Source: Lachnospira sp. (GTDB lineage: Bacteria; Bacillota; Clostridia; Lachnospirales; Lachnospiraceae). Taken from it: a DNA stretch of 64,000 bases. This document shows, in pieces, positions 46,048 through 53,852 of this stretch. The notes below the pieces were generated by a model. It made no database searches. It saw only the letters and a list, made by a program, of their open reading frames with translations, and was not told where the DNA came from. Each line of letters opens with the position of its first letter. The stretch's first letter is position 1. A program made the translations under genes and the position numbers. The stretch spans positions 97,576 through 161,575 of the forward strand of contig JAGATQ010000006.1 in assembly GCA_017621205.1 (NCBI GenBank). The letters are read 5' to 3'.

Positions 46048-47991
46048 ATGGCTAAGTCTAATAATAAAACAGATCAAAAAACAGTAAGACAGCCGATGCC
46101 TGCAAAGGAGAAACCGGAGCAGAGGTCTGCTACAGAGGAACAGCATTTTCAAAAACGGTTTGAAAAACATATGGATGAGCTTCGGTGGCTTTACATGGAA
46201 TTATATGATAATGGCGATATGTATGCTGAACTTATCGAGCAGTGTAAGGCATTTTATAAAGAGCGGAATAATGAACTTAAGGCACTTGATTTAAGCAGGG
46301 AGAAGAATCCGGGCTGGTATAAACAAAATGATATGCTTGGTATGATGCTTTATATTGATAATTTTGCCGGTAATCTGAAAGGGGTTCAGGAAAAGCTTGA
46401 TTATCTGGTAAAGAGTAATGTCAACTATATTCATCTGATGCCGTTTCTTGATACAACAGAGGGGAAATCGGATGGAGGCTATGCGGTCAGTGATTTCCGT
46501 AAGGTTCAGGAAAAGCTTGGAACCATGGAGGATTTGGAACAGCTGACTATGGCATGCCATAAAAAGGACATGAGTGTCTGCTGTGATTTTGTGATGAATC
46601 ATACATCCGCGGACCATGATTGGGCCAAAAAGGCGAGAAGTGGTGATGGGGAATATATGAGCCGTTACTTCTTTTATGACAATGCGGAGATTCCGAATCA
46701 ATACGAACGTACCGTGCCGCAGGTATTTCCTGCTACGGCTCCCGGCAACTTTACATGGCTTGAGGACGCTCATCATTATGTGATGACAAGCTTTTATCCG
46801 TATCAGTGGGATTTGAATTATAGAAACCCAAGGGTGTTTAACGAGATGATATATAATTTTTTGTATCTTGCTAACCGTGGCATTGATATTATCCGTATTG
46901 ATGCAGTTCCTTATATCTGGAAAGAGCTTGGAACGAATTGCAGAAATCTGCCACAGGTTCACACGATTGTGCGCATGATGCGGATGATTAGTGAGATAGT
47001 ATGTCCCGGAGTTTTATTGTTGGGTGAGGTAGTGATGGAGCCGGAGCGGGTAGTTCCGTATTTTGGTACGATAGAGAAGCCGGAATGCCATATGCTTTAC
47101 AATGTAACGACCATGGCGACTACCTGGCATACGGTAGCAACCCGCGATGTAAAGCTTTTAAAGCAGCAGCTTGATATTATTAATGCATTGCCAAAGGAGT
47201 ATGTATTTTTAAATTATCTCCGATGCCATGATGATATTGGCTGGGGATTGGATTATGATATGCTTGCCAAGGACGGAATGCTGGAGATTCCCCATAAGAA
47301 ATATTTGAATGACTATTTTTTAGGAATTGCCGGAGACAGCAACAGCAGGGGAGAGCTTTATAATTATGATCCGGTCACACAGGATGCACGTTTTTGTGGT
47401 ACGACGGCATCACTCTGTGGAATTGAAAAGGCAGGTTTTGAGGGAGACGAACAAGCAATGGAGAAGGCGATTGATTTAGATATCATGCTTCATGCCTATA
47501 TGTTTATGCAGAGCGGAATTCCGATTTTATACAGTGGTGATGAGATTGGACAGGTAAATGACTATACCTATAAAGAGGATGTCCATAAACGAGAGGATTC
47601 GAGGTATCTGCATCGTGGTGCCATGAATTGGGACAATGCAAAAAAGGTAGCGGATTCCCAGTCGGTAGAGGGACGGCTCTATCATCGCTTGCAGACTCTT
47701 TTAAAGCTTAGGAAATCACATCCTGCGTTCGTGTCCAATGCAGACGCATGGACACTTCCAACCTATGAACAGGGAGTGCTTTGTATGGGACGCTACTACG
47801 ATGGTGAAAAAATACTTGGTATTTTTAATTTTAGCGAGTATAATAAAACCGCATGGATTCATGAAACAGACGGTGAATATGTGGATTTGATTACCGGAAA
47901 CAAAATGACAGCCAGTGGAGTGAATGTACCCGGCTATGGATTTTACTGGCTGCGGTTAGAGTATGATGTAGTAGATCAAGGAAAAGAGTGA
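46048..47991 (+). CDS. GH13 amylosucrase-like enzyme
   Basis: 647 residues from the ATG at 46048 (AAGGAGG seven bases upstream). The GH13 catalytic barrel has DFVMNHTSADHDWA, the nucleophile in GIDIIRIDAVPYIWK, the acid/base in LLGEVVMEPERVV and the third carboxylate in YLRCHDDIGWG. These match amylosucrase and sucrose hydrolase (GH13_4) more closely than plain alpha-amylase. It lacks a signal peptide. It probably converts sucrose to glucan plus fructose or hydrolyses it. Within a LacI-controlled PTS operon, unphosphorylated sucrose as substrate would be unexpected, so the true substrate needs proof. Confidence 0.82.
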   Translation: MAKSNNKTDQKTVRQPMPAKEKPEQRSATEEQHFQKRFEKHMDELRWLYMELYDNGDMYAELIEQCKAFYKERNNELKALDLSREKNPGWYKQNDMLGMMLYIDNFAGNLKGVQEKLDYLVKSNVNYIHLMPFLDTTEGKSDGGYAVSDFRKVQEKLGTMEDLEQLTMACHKKDMSVCCDFVMNHTSADHDWAKKARSGDGEYMSRYFFYDNAEIPNQYERTVPQVFPATAPGNFTWLEDAHHYVMTSFYPYQWDLNYRNPRVFNEMIYNFLYLANRGIDIIRIDAVPYIWKELGTNCRNLPQVHTIVRMMRMISEIVCPGVLLLGEVVMEPERVVPYFGTIEKPECHMLYNVTTMATTWHTVATRDVKLLKQQLDIINALPKEYVFLNYLRCHDDIGWGLDYDMLAKDGMLEIPHKKYLNDYFLGIAGDSNSRGELYNYDPVTQDARFCGTTASLCGIEKAGFEGDEQAMEKAIDLDIMLHAYMFMQSGIPILYSGDEIGQVNDYTYKEDVHKREDSRYLHRGAMNWDNAKKVADSQSVEGRLYHRLQTLLKLRKSHPAFVSNADAWTLPTYEQGVLCMGRYYDGEKILGIFNFSEYNKTAWIHETDGEYVDLITGNKMTASGVNVPGYGFYWLRLEYDVVDQGKE

Positions 47992-47995
47992 TACA

Positions 47996-48988
47996 ATGAC
48001 AATTAGTGAGATTGCGAAGTTAGCTGGTGTGTCTAGCGCAGCCGTTTCCAGATATTTTAATGATGGATACATCAGCGAGGAAAAAAGGGCAGTCATTAAA
48101 AAGGTCGTTGAGGAGACAGGTTACCGCCCTTCCCTGCAGGCACAGACATTACGGACCAAACGGACAAAAATGATTGGGGTGATTGTTCCAAAGATTGATT
48201 CTAATTCTGTGGGACGGGTGGTTGCTGGTATTATGTCGGTGCTTGAGAGGAATCACTATCGTCTGCTGCTCGCGGTATCGGAACAAAATCCTGAAAAGGA
48301 ATTGGAGTATCTGACAGTATTTGATGATAAACAGGTAGATGGGGTGATTCTGCTAGCTACCATTCTTTCTACTGCACTAAAGAAAAAGGTCCGACAGATA
48401 TCTGTTCCGGTTGTGCTGGCAGGACAGCATTTAACGGGCTGTAACTGCGTGTACCATGATGATTATCATGCTATGTATGATGTGACAAAGCTGGTGCTGT
48501 CTAAAGGATGCAAGCGGTTTTGCTACATTGGTGTAACCAATCAGGACAAGGCAGTTGGTGCAGAACGTTTCCGGGGTTTTCAGGAGGCACTTTTAAAATC
48601 GGGTATTCCTGTATTGGAGGAAAGTGCACAAACAGGTGAATTTACAGCGGAATCCGGCTATGACAAAATGAAAGAGCTTTATAAAAAACATCCGGATGTG
48701 GATGCGGTTATCTGTGCAACGGATAAAATTGCAGTAGGAGCCATGCAGTATTTGAAGGAGCAGGGTAAAGCGATTGGTAAGGATGTGCTACTGGCAGGAC
48801 AGGGAGATTCCGTTTTGGCAGCGAATGTACATCCATCTCTGACAACGATTCATTACTATTATGAGGATAGTGGTGAAAAGTCGGCACAGATGGTATTGGA
48901 ATTGATTGAAAAGGGGACGGTTACGGTTTGTGAAATGAAGCTGGGCTATGAATTGGTGGAACACGAATCCACAGAGGGAGCGAAGTAA
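47996..48988 (+). CDS. LacI-family transcriptional regulator
   Basis: 330 residues. The helix-turn-helix and hinge (ISEIAKLAGVSSAAVSRYFN, ISEEKRAVIKKVVEETGYRP) are followed by a periplasmic-binding-protein-like sugar domain (MIGVIVPKIDSNSVGRVVAG to the end). It starts four bases after the GH13 gene. Three near-identical palindromic sites (41241, 42164, 42265) in the regulon's promoters are the probable targets. Its effector is likely a sugar or sugar phosphate. Confidence 0.95.
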   Translation: MTISEIAKLAGVSSAAVSRYFNDGYISEEKRAVIKKVVEETGYRPSLQAQTLRTKRTKMIGVIVPKIDSNSVGRVVAGIMSVLERNHYRLLLAVSEQNPEKELEYLTVFDDKQVDGVILLATILSTALKKKVRQISVPVVLAGQHLTGCNCVYHDDYHAMYDVTKLVLSKGCKRFCYIGVTNQDKAVGAERFRGFQEALLKSGIPVLEESAQTGEFTAESGYDKMKELYKKHPDVDAVICATDKIAVGAMQYLKEQGKAIGKDVLLAGQGDSVLAANVHPSLTTIHYYYEDSGEKSAQMVLELIEKGTVTVCEMKLGYELVEHESTEGAK

Positions 48989-49022
48989 TGAGTAAGAATG
49001 CGATATTGTGGCATTCGTTGAA

Positions 49023-49052
49023 GTTTTGATAGATTTATAATCTTTCAAAACT
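49023..49052 (+). terminator. Possible terminator of the PTS/LacI operon
   Basis: AGTTTTGA-TAGATT pairs imperfectly with AATCT-TTCAAAACT and is followed by a T-rich stretch (GATTTTATTT). The stem is AT-rich and contains bulges. Confidence 0.4.
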
Positions 49053-49100
49053 GATAGATTTTATTTGCAGCAGGAAAGAATGTGGAAAGAGGAGTCCTTT

Positions 49101-49140
49101 AAAATCTGTGTCATGGGTAATACCTGATACAGATTTTTTT
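49101..49140 (+). terminator. Attenuator-like hairpin abutting the next ribosome site
   Basis: AAAATCTGTGTCATGGG pairs with ACCTGATACAGATTTT with one mismatch and one bulge, then seven Ts. GGAGGG begins only four bases later, so the hairpin is in the leader of the ABC operon that follows. It can be a terminator of the previous operon or a regulated attenuator. Confidence 0.65.
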
Positions 49141-49155
49141 ATAGGAGGGATTTTT

Positions 49156-49818
49156 ATGATAATTGTAGAAGCACAGGAATTAAAGAAGGTTTATGGAAAG
49201 GGAGAAAATGAAGTACGGGCAGTAGATGGCGTGAATATTGCCATTGAGAAGGGGGAGTTTATTTCTGTCGTTGGGACTTCTGGCAGCGGTAAATCGACTC
49301 TTTTGCATCTGCTCGGTGGCTTGGACCGTCCAACTAAGGGAACGGTCATAGTGGATGGCAAGGACATCTTTTCACTGAAGGATGAAGCGTTAACAATTTT
49401 TCGGAGGAGGAAAATCGGGTTTGTATTTCAAAGCTACAATCTTGTCCCCACATTATCGGTATATGAAAATATTGTATTACCGGTACAGCTTGATGGTAAT
49501 GAGCCGGATGCTTCGTATATTGGGCATATTATTGAAATATTAGGATTAAAGAACAAATTGGATAATCTGCCTAATAACCTTAGCGGCGGGCAGCAGCAGC
49601 GGGTAGCGATTGCAAGAGCTTTAGCGGCAAAGCCAGCAATTATTCTTGCCGATGAGCCAACGGGGAACTTAGACAGCAGAACCTCACAGGATGTCATTGG
49701 ATTATTAAAGGTCACGAGCGAACGTTTTTCCCAGACCATCGTAATGATTACCCACAATGAAGAGATTGCACAGATGGGTGACCGGATTCTTCGGATAGAA
49801 GACGGAAGGCTTGTGTAG
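49156..49818 (+). CDS. MacB/LolD-type ABC transporter ATPase
   Basis: 220 residues from the ATG at 49156 after GGAGGG. Walker A GTSGSGKS, signature LSGGQQQRVAIARA, Walker B IILADEPTGNLD and H-loop ITHN are complete. It powers the FtsX-like permease that follows 13 bases later. Similar pairs in Firmicutes handle peptide antibiotics, lipoproteins or adhesion factors (for example BceAB and Vex types). No two-component system lies directly beside it. Confidence 0.93.
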   Translation: MIIVEAQELKKVYGKGENEVRAVDGVNIAIEKGEFISVVGTSGSGKSTLLHLLGGLDRPTKGTVIVDGKDIFSLKDEALTIFRRRKIGFVFQSYNLVPTLSVYENIVLPVQLDGNEPDASYIGHIIEILGLKNKLDNLPNNLSGGQQQRVAIARALAAKPAIILADEPTGNLDSRTSQDVIGLLKVTSERFSQTIVMITHNEEIAQMGDRILRIEDGRLV

Positions 49819-49831
49819 AGGGGGTGAGAAT

Positions 49832-52483
49832 ATGAAGGTAGCAAATAGAAAATGTATTCGTCGTATGGCATGGAGTAATTTAAAGGGTAGCAGAACAAGA
49901 AATATCGTAGCAATTGTAGCAATCGCATTGACGTCTATCTTATTTACCGTATTATTCACAATATCCCTGTCTGTGGTAAACGGGTTTCAGGAGGCAGGAT
50001 TTCGAAAGGCTGGAACCTATGCCCATGGAGCATTTGTAAGGTTATATAAGGAGCAGTATGAGCAATTGAAGGAGGCACCTGAATATCAGAGTTATGGTGC
50101 AAGAATCCTTGCGGGAGTGGCGGATGAGAAGCCCTTTAACAAGGCAAATGTAGAGATTACTTATTGTGACAAACAGGTGGCAGATTATATGTATCTGACC
50201 ACTGAAAAGGGCACTCTGCCGAAGGAGGGAACGAAGGAAGCAGCGGCGGATACCAAGGTATTGCAGTTGCTTGGGGTAGAGCCGGTTATTGGAACAGAAT
50301 TCAGTGTGTCCTTTAAGGTCAATCGTCAGGAGATAACAAGAACCTATACGCTGTCCGGGTATTGGAATGCGGATGATTTGGCTCCGGCAAACCATATTCT
50401 GATTCCTCAAAGTGAAGTGGAGGATTTGATGGAGGCTGTGGGTACTACTACGGATATCAGAATGGGACAGTATGCAGGCTCTTATGACCTTTATTTTATG
50501 CTGGATGACAGCAGTCACATTGAAAAAACGGAACAAAAGATATTAAAACGCTATGGTTATCAAAGCGAGGACCCGCGTCAGGACAATTATGTCTCAAAAG
50601 AGGTGAATGTGAGCTATGCTCTGGCGAGGCTGAACAAGGCAGATGCAGAGAGTATATTAATTATTCTGGGAATGGCTGCTTTGATTATATTTACCGGATA
50701 TCTGGTCATTCACAGTATTTTTCGTATTGCCACGGTCAATGATATTCAAAGGTATGGTTTGTTGAAAACCATTGGGACAACAAAGCGCCAGATTCGAAGG
50801 ATTGTTTATATGGAGTCATTTCTGCTTGCGGGAGTGGGAATTGTCGTTGGTCTGGTTATTGGCTATGGAATTGGTGCCTTGCTGACACCGGTTGTGACAA
50901 AACAGATGAATGGAATTCGGATGCTGGTTTCGACCAGTCCGCTTATCTTTCTTCTGGCGGCAGTGTTCTCTTTCTTTACCGTTCTGATTTCCAGCATGAA
51001 GCCGGCGAGAATTGCAGCAAGGGTATCTCCGATAGAAGCCTTAAGGTATACGGAAACAGCTTCTGTGTCCTCAAAAAAGAAGAGAAAAAGCAGAAAAGTG
51101 TCAGAATACCGGATGGCATGTACCAATGTTGGGCGGAATAAGGCAAAGACAGTAACGACAATGTTGTCCTTAACTCTGGCGGTGCTGGTACTTAATATAA
51201 CCTATATTATCACCAATAGCTTCGACATGGATAAGTATTTGAAAAATGTAAAGGCTGATTGTATGGTTGCCAATGCCCCCTACTTTCAAGCGAGTGGTCA
51301 TCTGTTTTCCGAAACAAATGCAGTGGAGGAAAATGTCATCAAAGATATTCAGGATACCAAGCTGGTTAGTGATGCAGGACGAACCTACGGTATCGGTTCA
51401 GAGCAATATGTATACCAGTATGTGCCGAAGGATACTTATGTTTCTTCCATGGAAAACAATTATAATTCGCAGGAAAACATTGATTACTTTTTGGAGCATG
51501 AAACACAGATTGATGGGCGGTATGAGTCTGGAGTGAATCTATATGGTATGGATGATTTTTGCCTGAAAACAGCAGAAGTTGTTGAGGGAGACTTGTCCAA
51601 ATTAAAGGAAGGGGATAATTATATCGCAGCAGTTTATGGAAAGGATGATTATGGAAAGGTGGAGGATTCTAATTGGGCAAAGGTGGGTGATACCGTTACT
51701 CTTCGCTATGCAAACGGGGTGGAATGGTATAATCCGGATACAGGAGAAGTATACAGTGAGGAGGAGCTTGATATGCTGCCGGAGGACGAACCCTGCTGGG
51801 AAAGACCAGTGGATTACCACGATGTCACTTATACGGTATGTGCTGCCATTGCCCTTTCCAATAATATGACCTATCGTTATTATACATTTGACGAATTTGT
51901 TCTTCCCTCCAGTGTATTGTTAAAAGAATATCCTCAGGCGGGAGTAATGTATTATGCCTATAATGTGAAGGAGGGAAAGGAACAGGAAATGGAGGATTTC
52001 CTATCTGATTATACGACTAAGAACATGGAGGATTACGATTATGAGAGTAAGTTAAAATGGATGGAGGACCTGGATTCCTATAAGCAGATGTATCTGATTT
52101 TAGGCAGTGCATTAAGCCTTGTTATCGGAATCATTGGAATCATCAATTTCTTAAATGTTAATCTGACTAGTATTTTTGTGAGAAAGCGGGAGTTCGCCAT
52201 ATTGCAGGCTGTTGGTATGACTGGAAGACAATTGAAAAAGATGCTCATAACAGAGGGAATGATTTATGCCTTTGGTTCGTTGCTGTTGGCACTATTAGTG
52301 TCGCTGCTATTGGAACCAGTAATGAAATCTGCGGTTGAAAACCTATTCTGGTTTTGTACTTACCGTAATGCGGTTGCTCCGATAGTATGCATGGTACCTG
52401 TATTTGTTATGATAGGGGCAGGGCTTCCCGTTGCCTTATATCATTTTATGGTAAAGAAATCCATTGTGGAACGGTTATTGTAA
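49832..52483 (+). CDS. FtsX-like ABC transporter permease (large, two-module)
   Basis: About 883 residues. Each half has a 1+3 set of membrane segments around an outer domain: the first at about 25-48, 265-288, 318-340 and 365-388; the second beginning near 445 and ending with segments at about 750-772, 808-830 and 848-870. GGGGGTGAG precedes the ATG at 49832. This is the layout of large MacB/Vex3-like permeases. With the ATPase just upstream it forms a complete transporter; substrate unknown. Confidence 0.88.
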   Translation: MKVANRKCIRRMAWSNLKGSRTRNIVAIVAIALTSILFTVLFTISLSVVNGFQEAGFRKAGTYAHGAFVRLYKEQYEQLKEAPEYQSYGARILAGVADEKPFNKANVEITYCDKQVADYMYLTTEKGTLPKEGTKEAAADTKVLQLLGVEPVIGTEFSVSFKVNRQEITRTYTLSGYWNADDLAPANHILIPQSEVEDLMEAVGTTTDIRMGQYAGSYDLYFMLDDSSHIEKTEQKILKRYGYQSEDPRQDNYVSKEVNVSYALARLNKADAESILIILGMAALIIFTGYLVIHSIFRIATVNDIQRYGLLKTIGTTKRQIRRIVYMESFLLAGVGIVVGLVIGYGIGALLTPVVTKQMNGIRMLVSTSPLIFLLAAVFSFFTVLISSMKPARIAARVSPIEALRYTETASVSSKKKRKSRKVSEYRMACTNVGRNKAKTVTTMLSLTLAVLVLNITYIITNSFDMDKYLKNVKADCMVANAPYFQASGHLFSETNAVEENVIKDIQDTKLVSDAGRTYGIGSEQYVYQYVPKDTYVSSMENNYNSQENIDYFLEHETQIDGRYESGVNLYGMDDFCLKTAEVVEGDLSKLKEGDNYIAAVYGKDDYGKVEDSNWAKVGDTVTLRYANGVEWYNPDTGEVYSEEELDMLPEDEPCWERPVDYHDVTYTVCAAIALSNNMTYRYYTFDEFVLPSSVLLKEYPQAGVMYYAYNVKEGKEQEMEDFLSDYTTKNMEDYDYESKLKWMEDLDSYKQMYLILGSALSLVIGIIGIINFLNVNLTSIFVRKREFAILQAVGMTGRQLKKMLITEGMIYAFGSLLLALLVSLLLEPVMKSAVENLFWFCTYRNAVAPIVCMVPVFVMIGAGLPVALYHFMVKKSIVERLL

Positions 52484-52522
52484 CTGTTTCTTAATTTTCC
52501 CTGCCTGATTTTGGAAAAAGCG

Positions 52523-52551
52523 TTGACATATTTTAAATAAAATATTATCAT
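52523..52551 (+). promoter_or_regulatory. Strong sigma-A promoter of the small kinase gene
   Basis: TTGACA (52523-52528), 17 bases, TATCAT (52546-52551), about 50 bases before the start codon. Confidence 0.72.
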
Positions 52552-52602
52552 AAAGAGGTATTAATATTTTATTAATGAAACGTTAGAGGAAGGCTGAATA
52601 TT

Positions 52603-53190
52603 ATGAAAAAATTAATCTTAGTTGTGTCTCCGCCAGCATGTGGTAAGACCTTTATTTCCAAGAAGATTGCTGAGACGGCAAAGCATATGGTATATCTTGA
52701 TAAGGATACCTTGATTCCGTTGTCGAAGATTATTTTCGAGGTGGCGAAGGAGGAATATAACCGTAGCTCTGATTTTTTTGAGGAGTGGATTCGTAATCCA
52801 GAGTATGATGTCATTTTAGATTTGGCGTATGATGCTCTGCGTTATGAGAATTATGTGCTGGTGAATGCCCCATTTACAAGGGAGATTCACGATGCTGATT
52901 ATCTTAAGATGCTTCGTAAGAAGCTGCATAGTGAATTTGATGCACAGCTTGTGATTGTCTGGGTGAAGACTGCACCGGAGACTTGCCATCAGCGTATGAT
53001 TGCCAGGGCATCAGACCGTGATACATGGAAGTTAGAGCATTGGGATGAGTATATATCTAAGATTGATTTTACAATTCCGGATAATCTGTATAATAAAGAG
53101 TGTGTAGATGAGTTATTTGTATTTAACAATTCGTCCGAGGAAGAGTATAAGGTTTCCATGAAGGAATTTATGGACGAATTGGAAGATTAA
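52603..53190 (+). CDS. Small P-loop kinase-like ATPase
   Basis: 195 residues. The N-terminal Walker A reads VVSPPACGKTFISKKIAE, followed by VYLDKDTL (acidic residue typical of small-molecule kinases and Zeta-toxin-like proteins) and VLVNAPFTREI. Arginines in RMIARASDRDTWKLEHWDEY resemble the lid of nucleotide or sugar kinases. The substrate is unknown. It has its own strong promoter and a terminator, so it is monocistronic. No antitoxin lies next to it, and a toxin role is not supported. Confidence 0.75.
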   Translation: MKKLILVVSPPACGKTFISKKIAETAKHMVYLDKDTLIPLSKIIFEVAKEEYNRSSDFFEEWIRNPEYDVILDLAYDALRYENYVLVNAPFTREIHDADYLKMLRKKLHSEFDAQLVIVWVKTAPETCHQRMIARASDRDTWKLEHWDEYISKIDFTIPDNLYNKECVDELFVFNNSSEEEYKVSMKEFMDELED

Positions 53191-53225
53191 TTTTTGGTAA
53201 TAGTTACAATATTACAATAAGCAAT

Positions 53226-53267
53226 AAAAAACGGACGGTTTGTGAGTTCACAGATTGTTCGTTTTTT
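53226..53267 (+). terminator. Rho-independent terminator
   Basis: AAACGGACGGTTTGTGA pairs with TCACAGATTGTTCGTTT, mostly through G-U and standard pairs, with a short loop and a six-T run. Confidence 0.8.
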
Positions 53268-53283
53268 ATTTCCAAGAAATGGC

Positions 53284-53311
53284 TTGACGGAGGGGGAGAA
53301 TGTGTTAGAAT
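53284..53311 (+). promoter_or_regulatory. Promoter of the MarR/ABC operon
   Basis: TTGACG (53284-53289), 16 bases, TAGAAT (53306-53311). Confidence 0.6.
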
Positions 53312-53320
53312 AATTATCGC

Positions 53321-53335
53321 GGTTAAATAATAACC
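53321..53335. promoter_or_regulatory. Candidate MarR operator
   Basis: GGTTA-AATAA-TAACC is a perfect five-base inverted repeat beginning ten bases after the -10, a typical place for autorepression by the MarR protein encoded next. Confidence 0.5.
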
Positions 53336-53366
53336 ATGTTAAGTAATTTGGAGGGTAGGTGGTTTT

Positions 53367-53852
53367 ATGCATCAGAGGATGATGGAGGCCTTTTTTCGGT
53401 TTCATAAGCTGAAAATATTTCGCATTTTGCCTGAGATTTCCCAGAGTGATGTCTGTTTGCTTGCCAAGCTGATGGTTGTTCGGGAGAATCAGGGAGAGAG
53501 GCAGGGGATTAGGGTGTCTGAGCTGGCACAAAAGCTTGAGTTATCCGTGCCTTCTGTTTCCCGAACTTTGAATCATCTGGAAAAGAAGGGATATGTCACC
53601 CGTTATGAGGGCATAAATGACCGAAGGATTACTTATGTATGCCTGACCGATAAGGGTAGAGATATATTAGAAAAGGTGGATACGGTGATGAGGGATTACT
53701 GGGGGACGGTCATTTCCAGAATGGACCCTGCCACCATGGAGCATTTAATGGATGGAATAGATGAATTTTATAGAGTGGCAGAGGAGGAATTATTAAAGCG
53801 TCTGCAAGAAAAGGAAAATAATATAAACGGAAGAAAGGATGGGTGTAAGTGA
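53367..53852 (+). CDS. MarR-family transcriptional regulator
   Basis: 161 residues. The winged helix is at about 50-110, with RVSELAQKLELSVPSVSRTL and EKKGYVTRYEGINDRRITYV (the beta wing with the D-x-R motif). Long helices at both ends form the dimer. It overlaps the next gene by four bases (GTGA). Regulators of this kind usually repress the drug exporter encoded beside them until a ligand binds. Confidence 0.93.
   Translation: MHQRMMEAFFRFHKLKIFRILPEISQSDVCLLAKLMVVRENQGERQGIRVSELAQKLELSVPSVSRTLNHLEKKGYVTRYEGINDRRITYVCLTDKGRDILEKVDTVMRDYWGTVISRMDPATMEHLMDGIDEFYRVAEEELLKRLQEKENNINGRKDGCK

Noticed and set aside
52603..53190. The small P-loop protein as a Zeta toxin.
   Set aside because: No antitoxin gene is adjacent and the gene has its own promoter and terminator; only general kinase features are seen.
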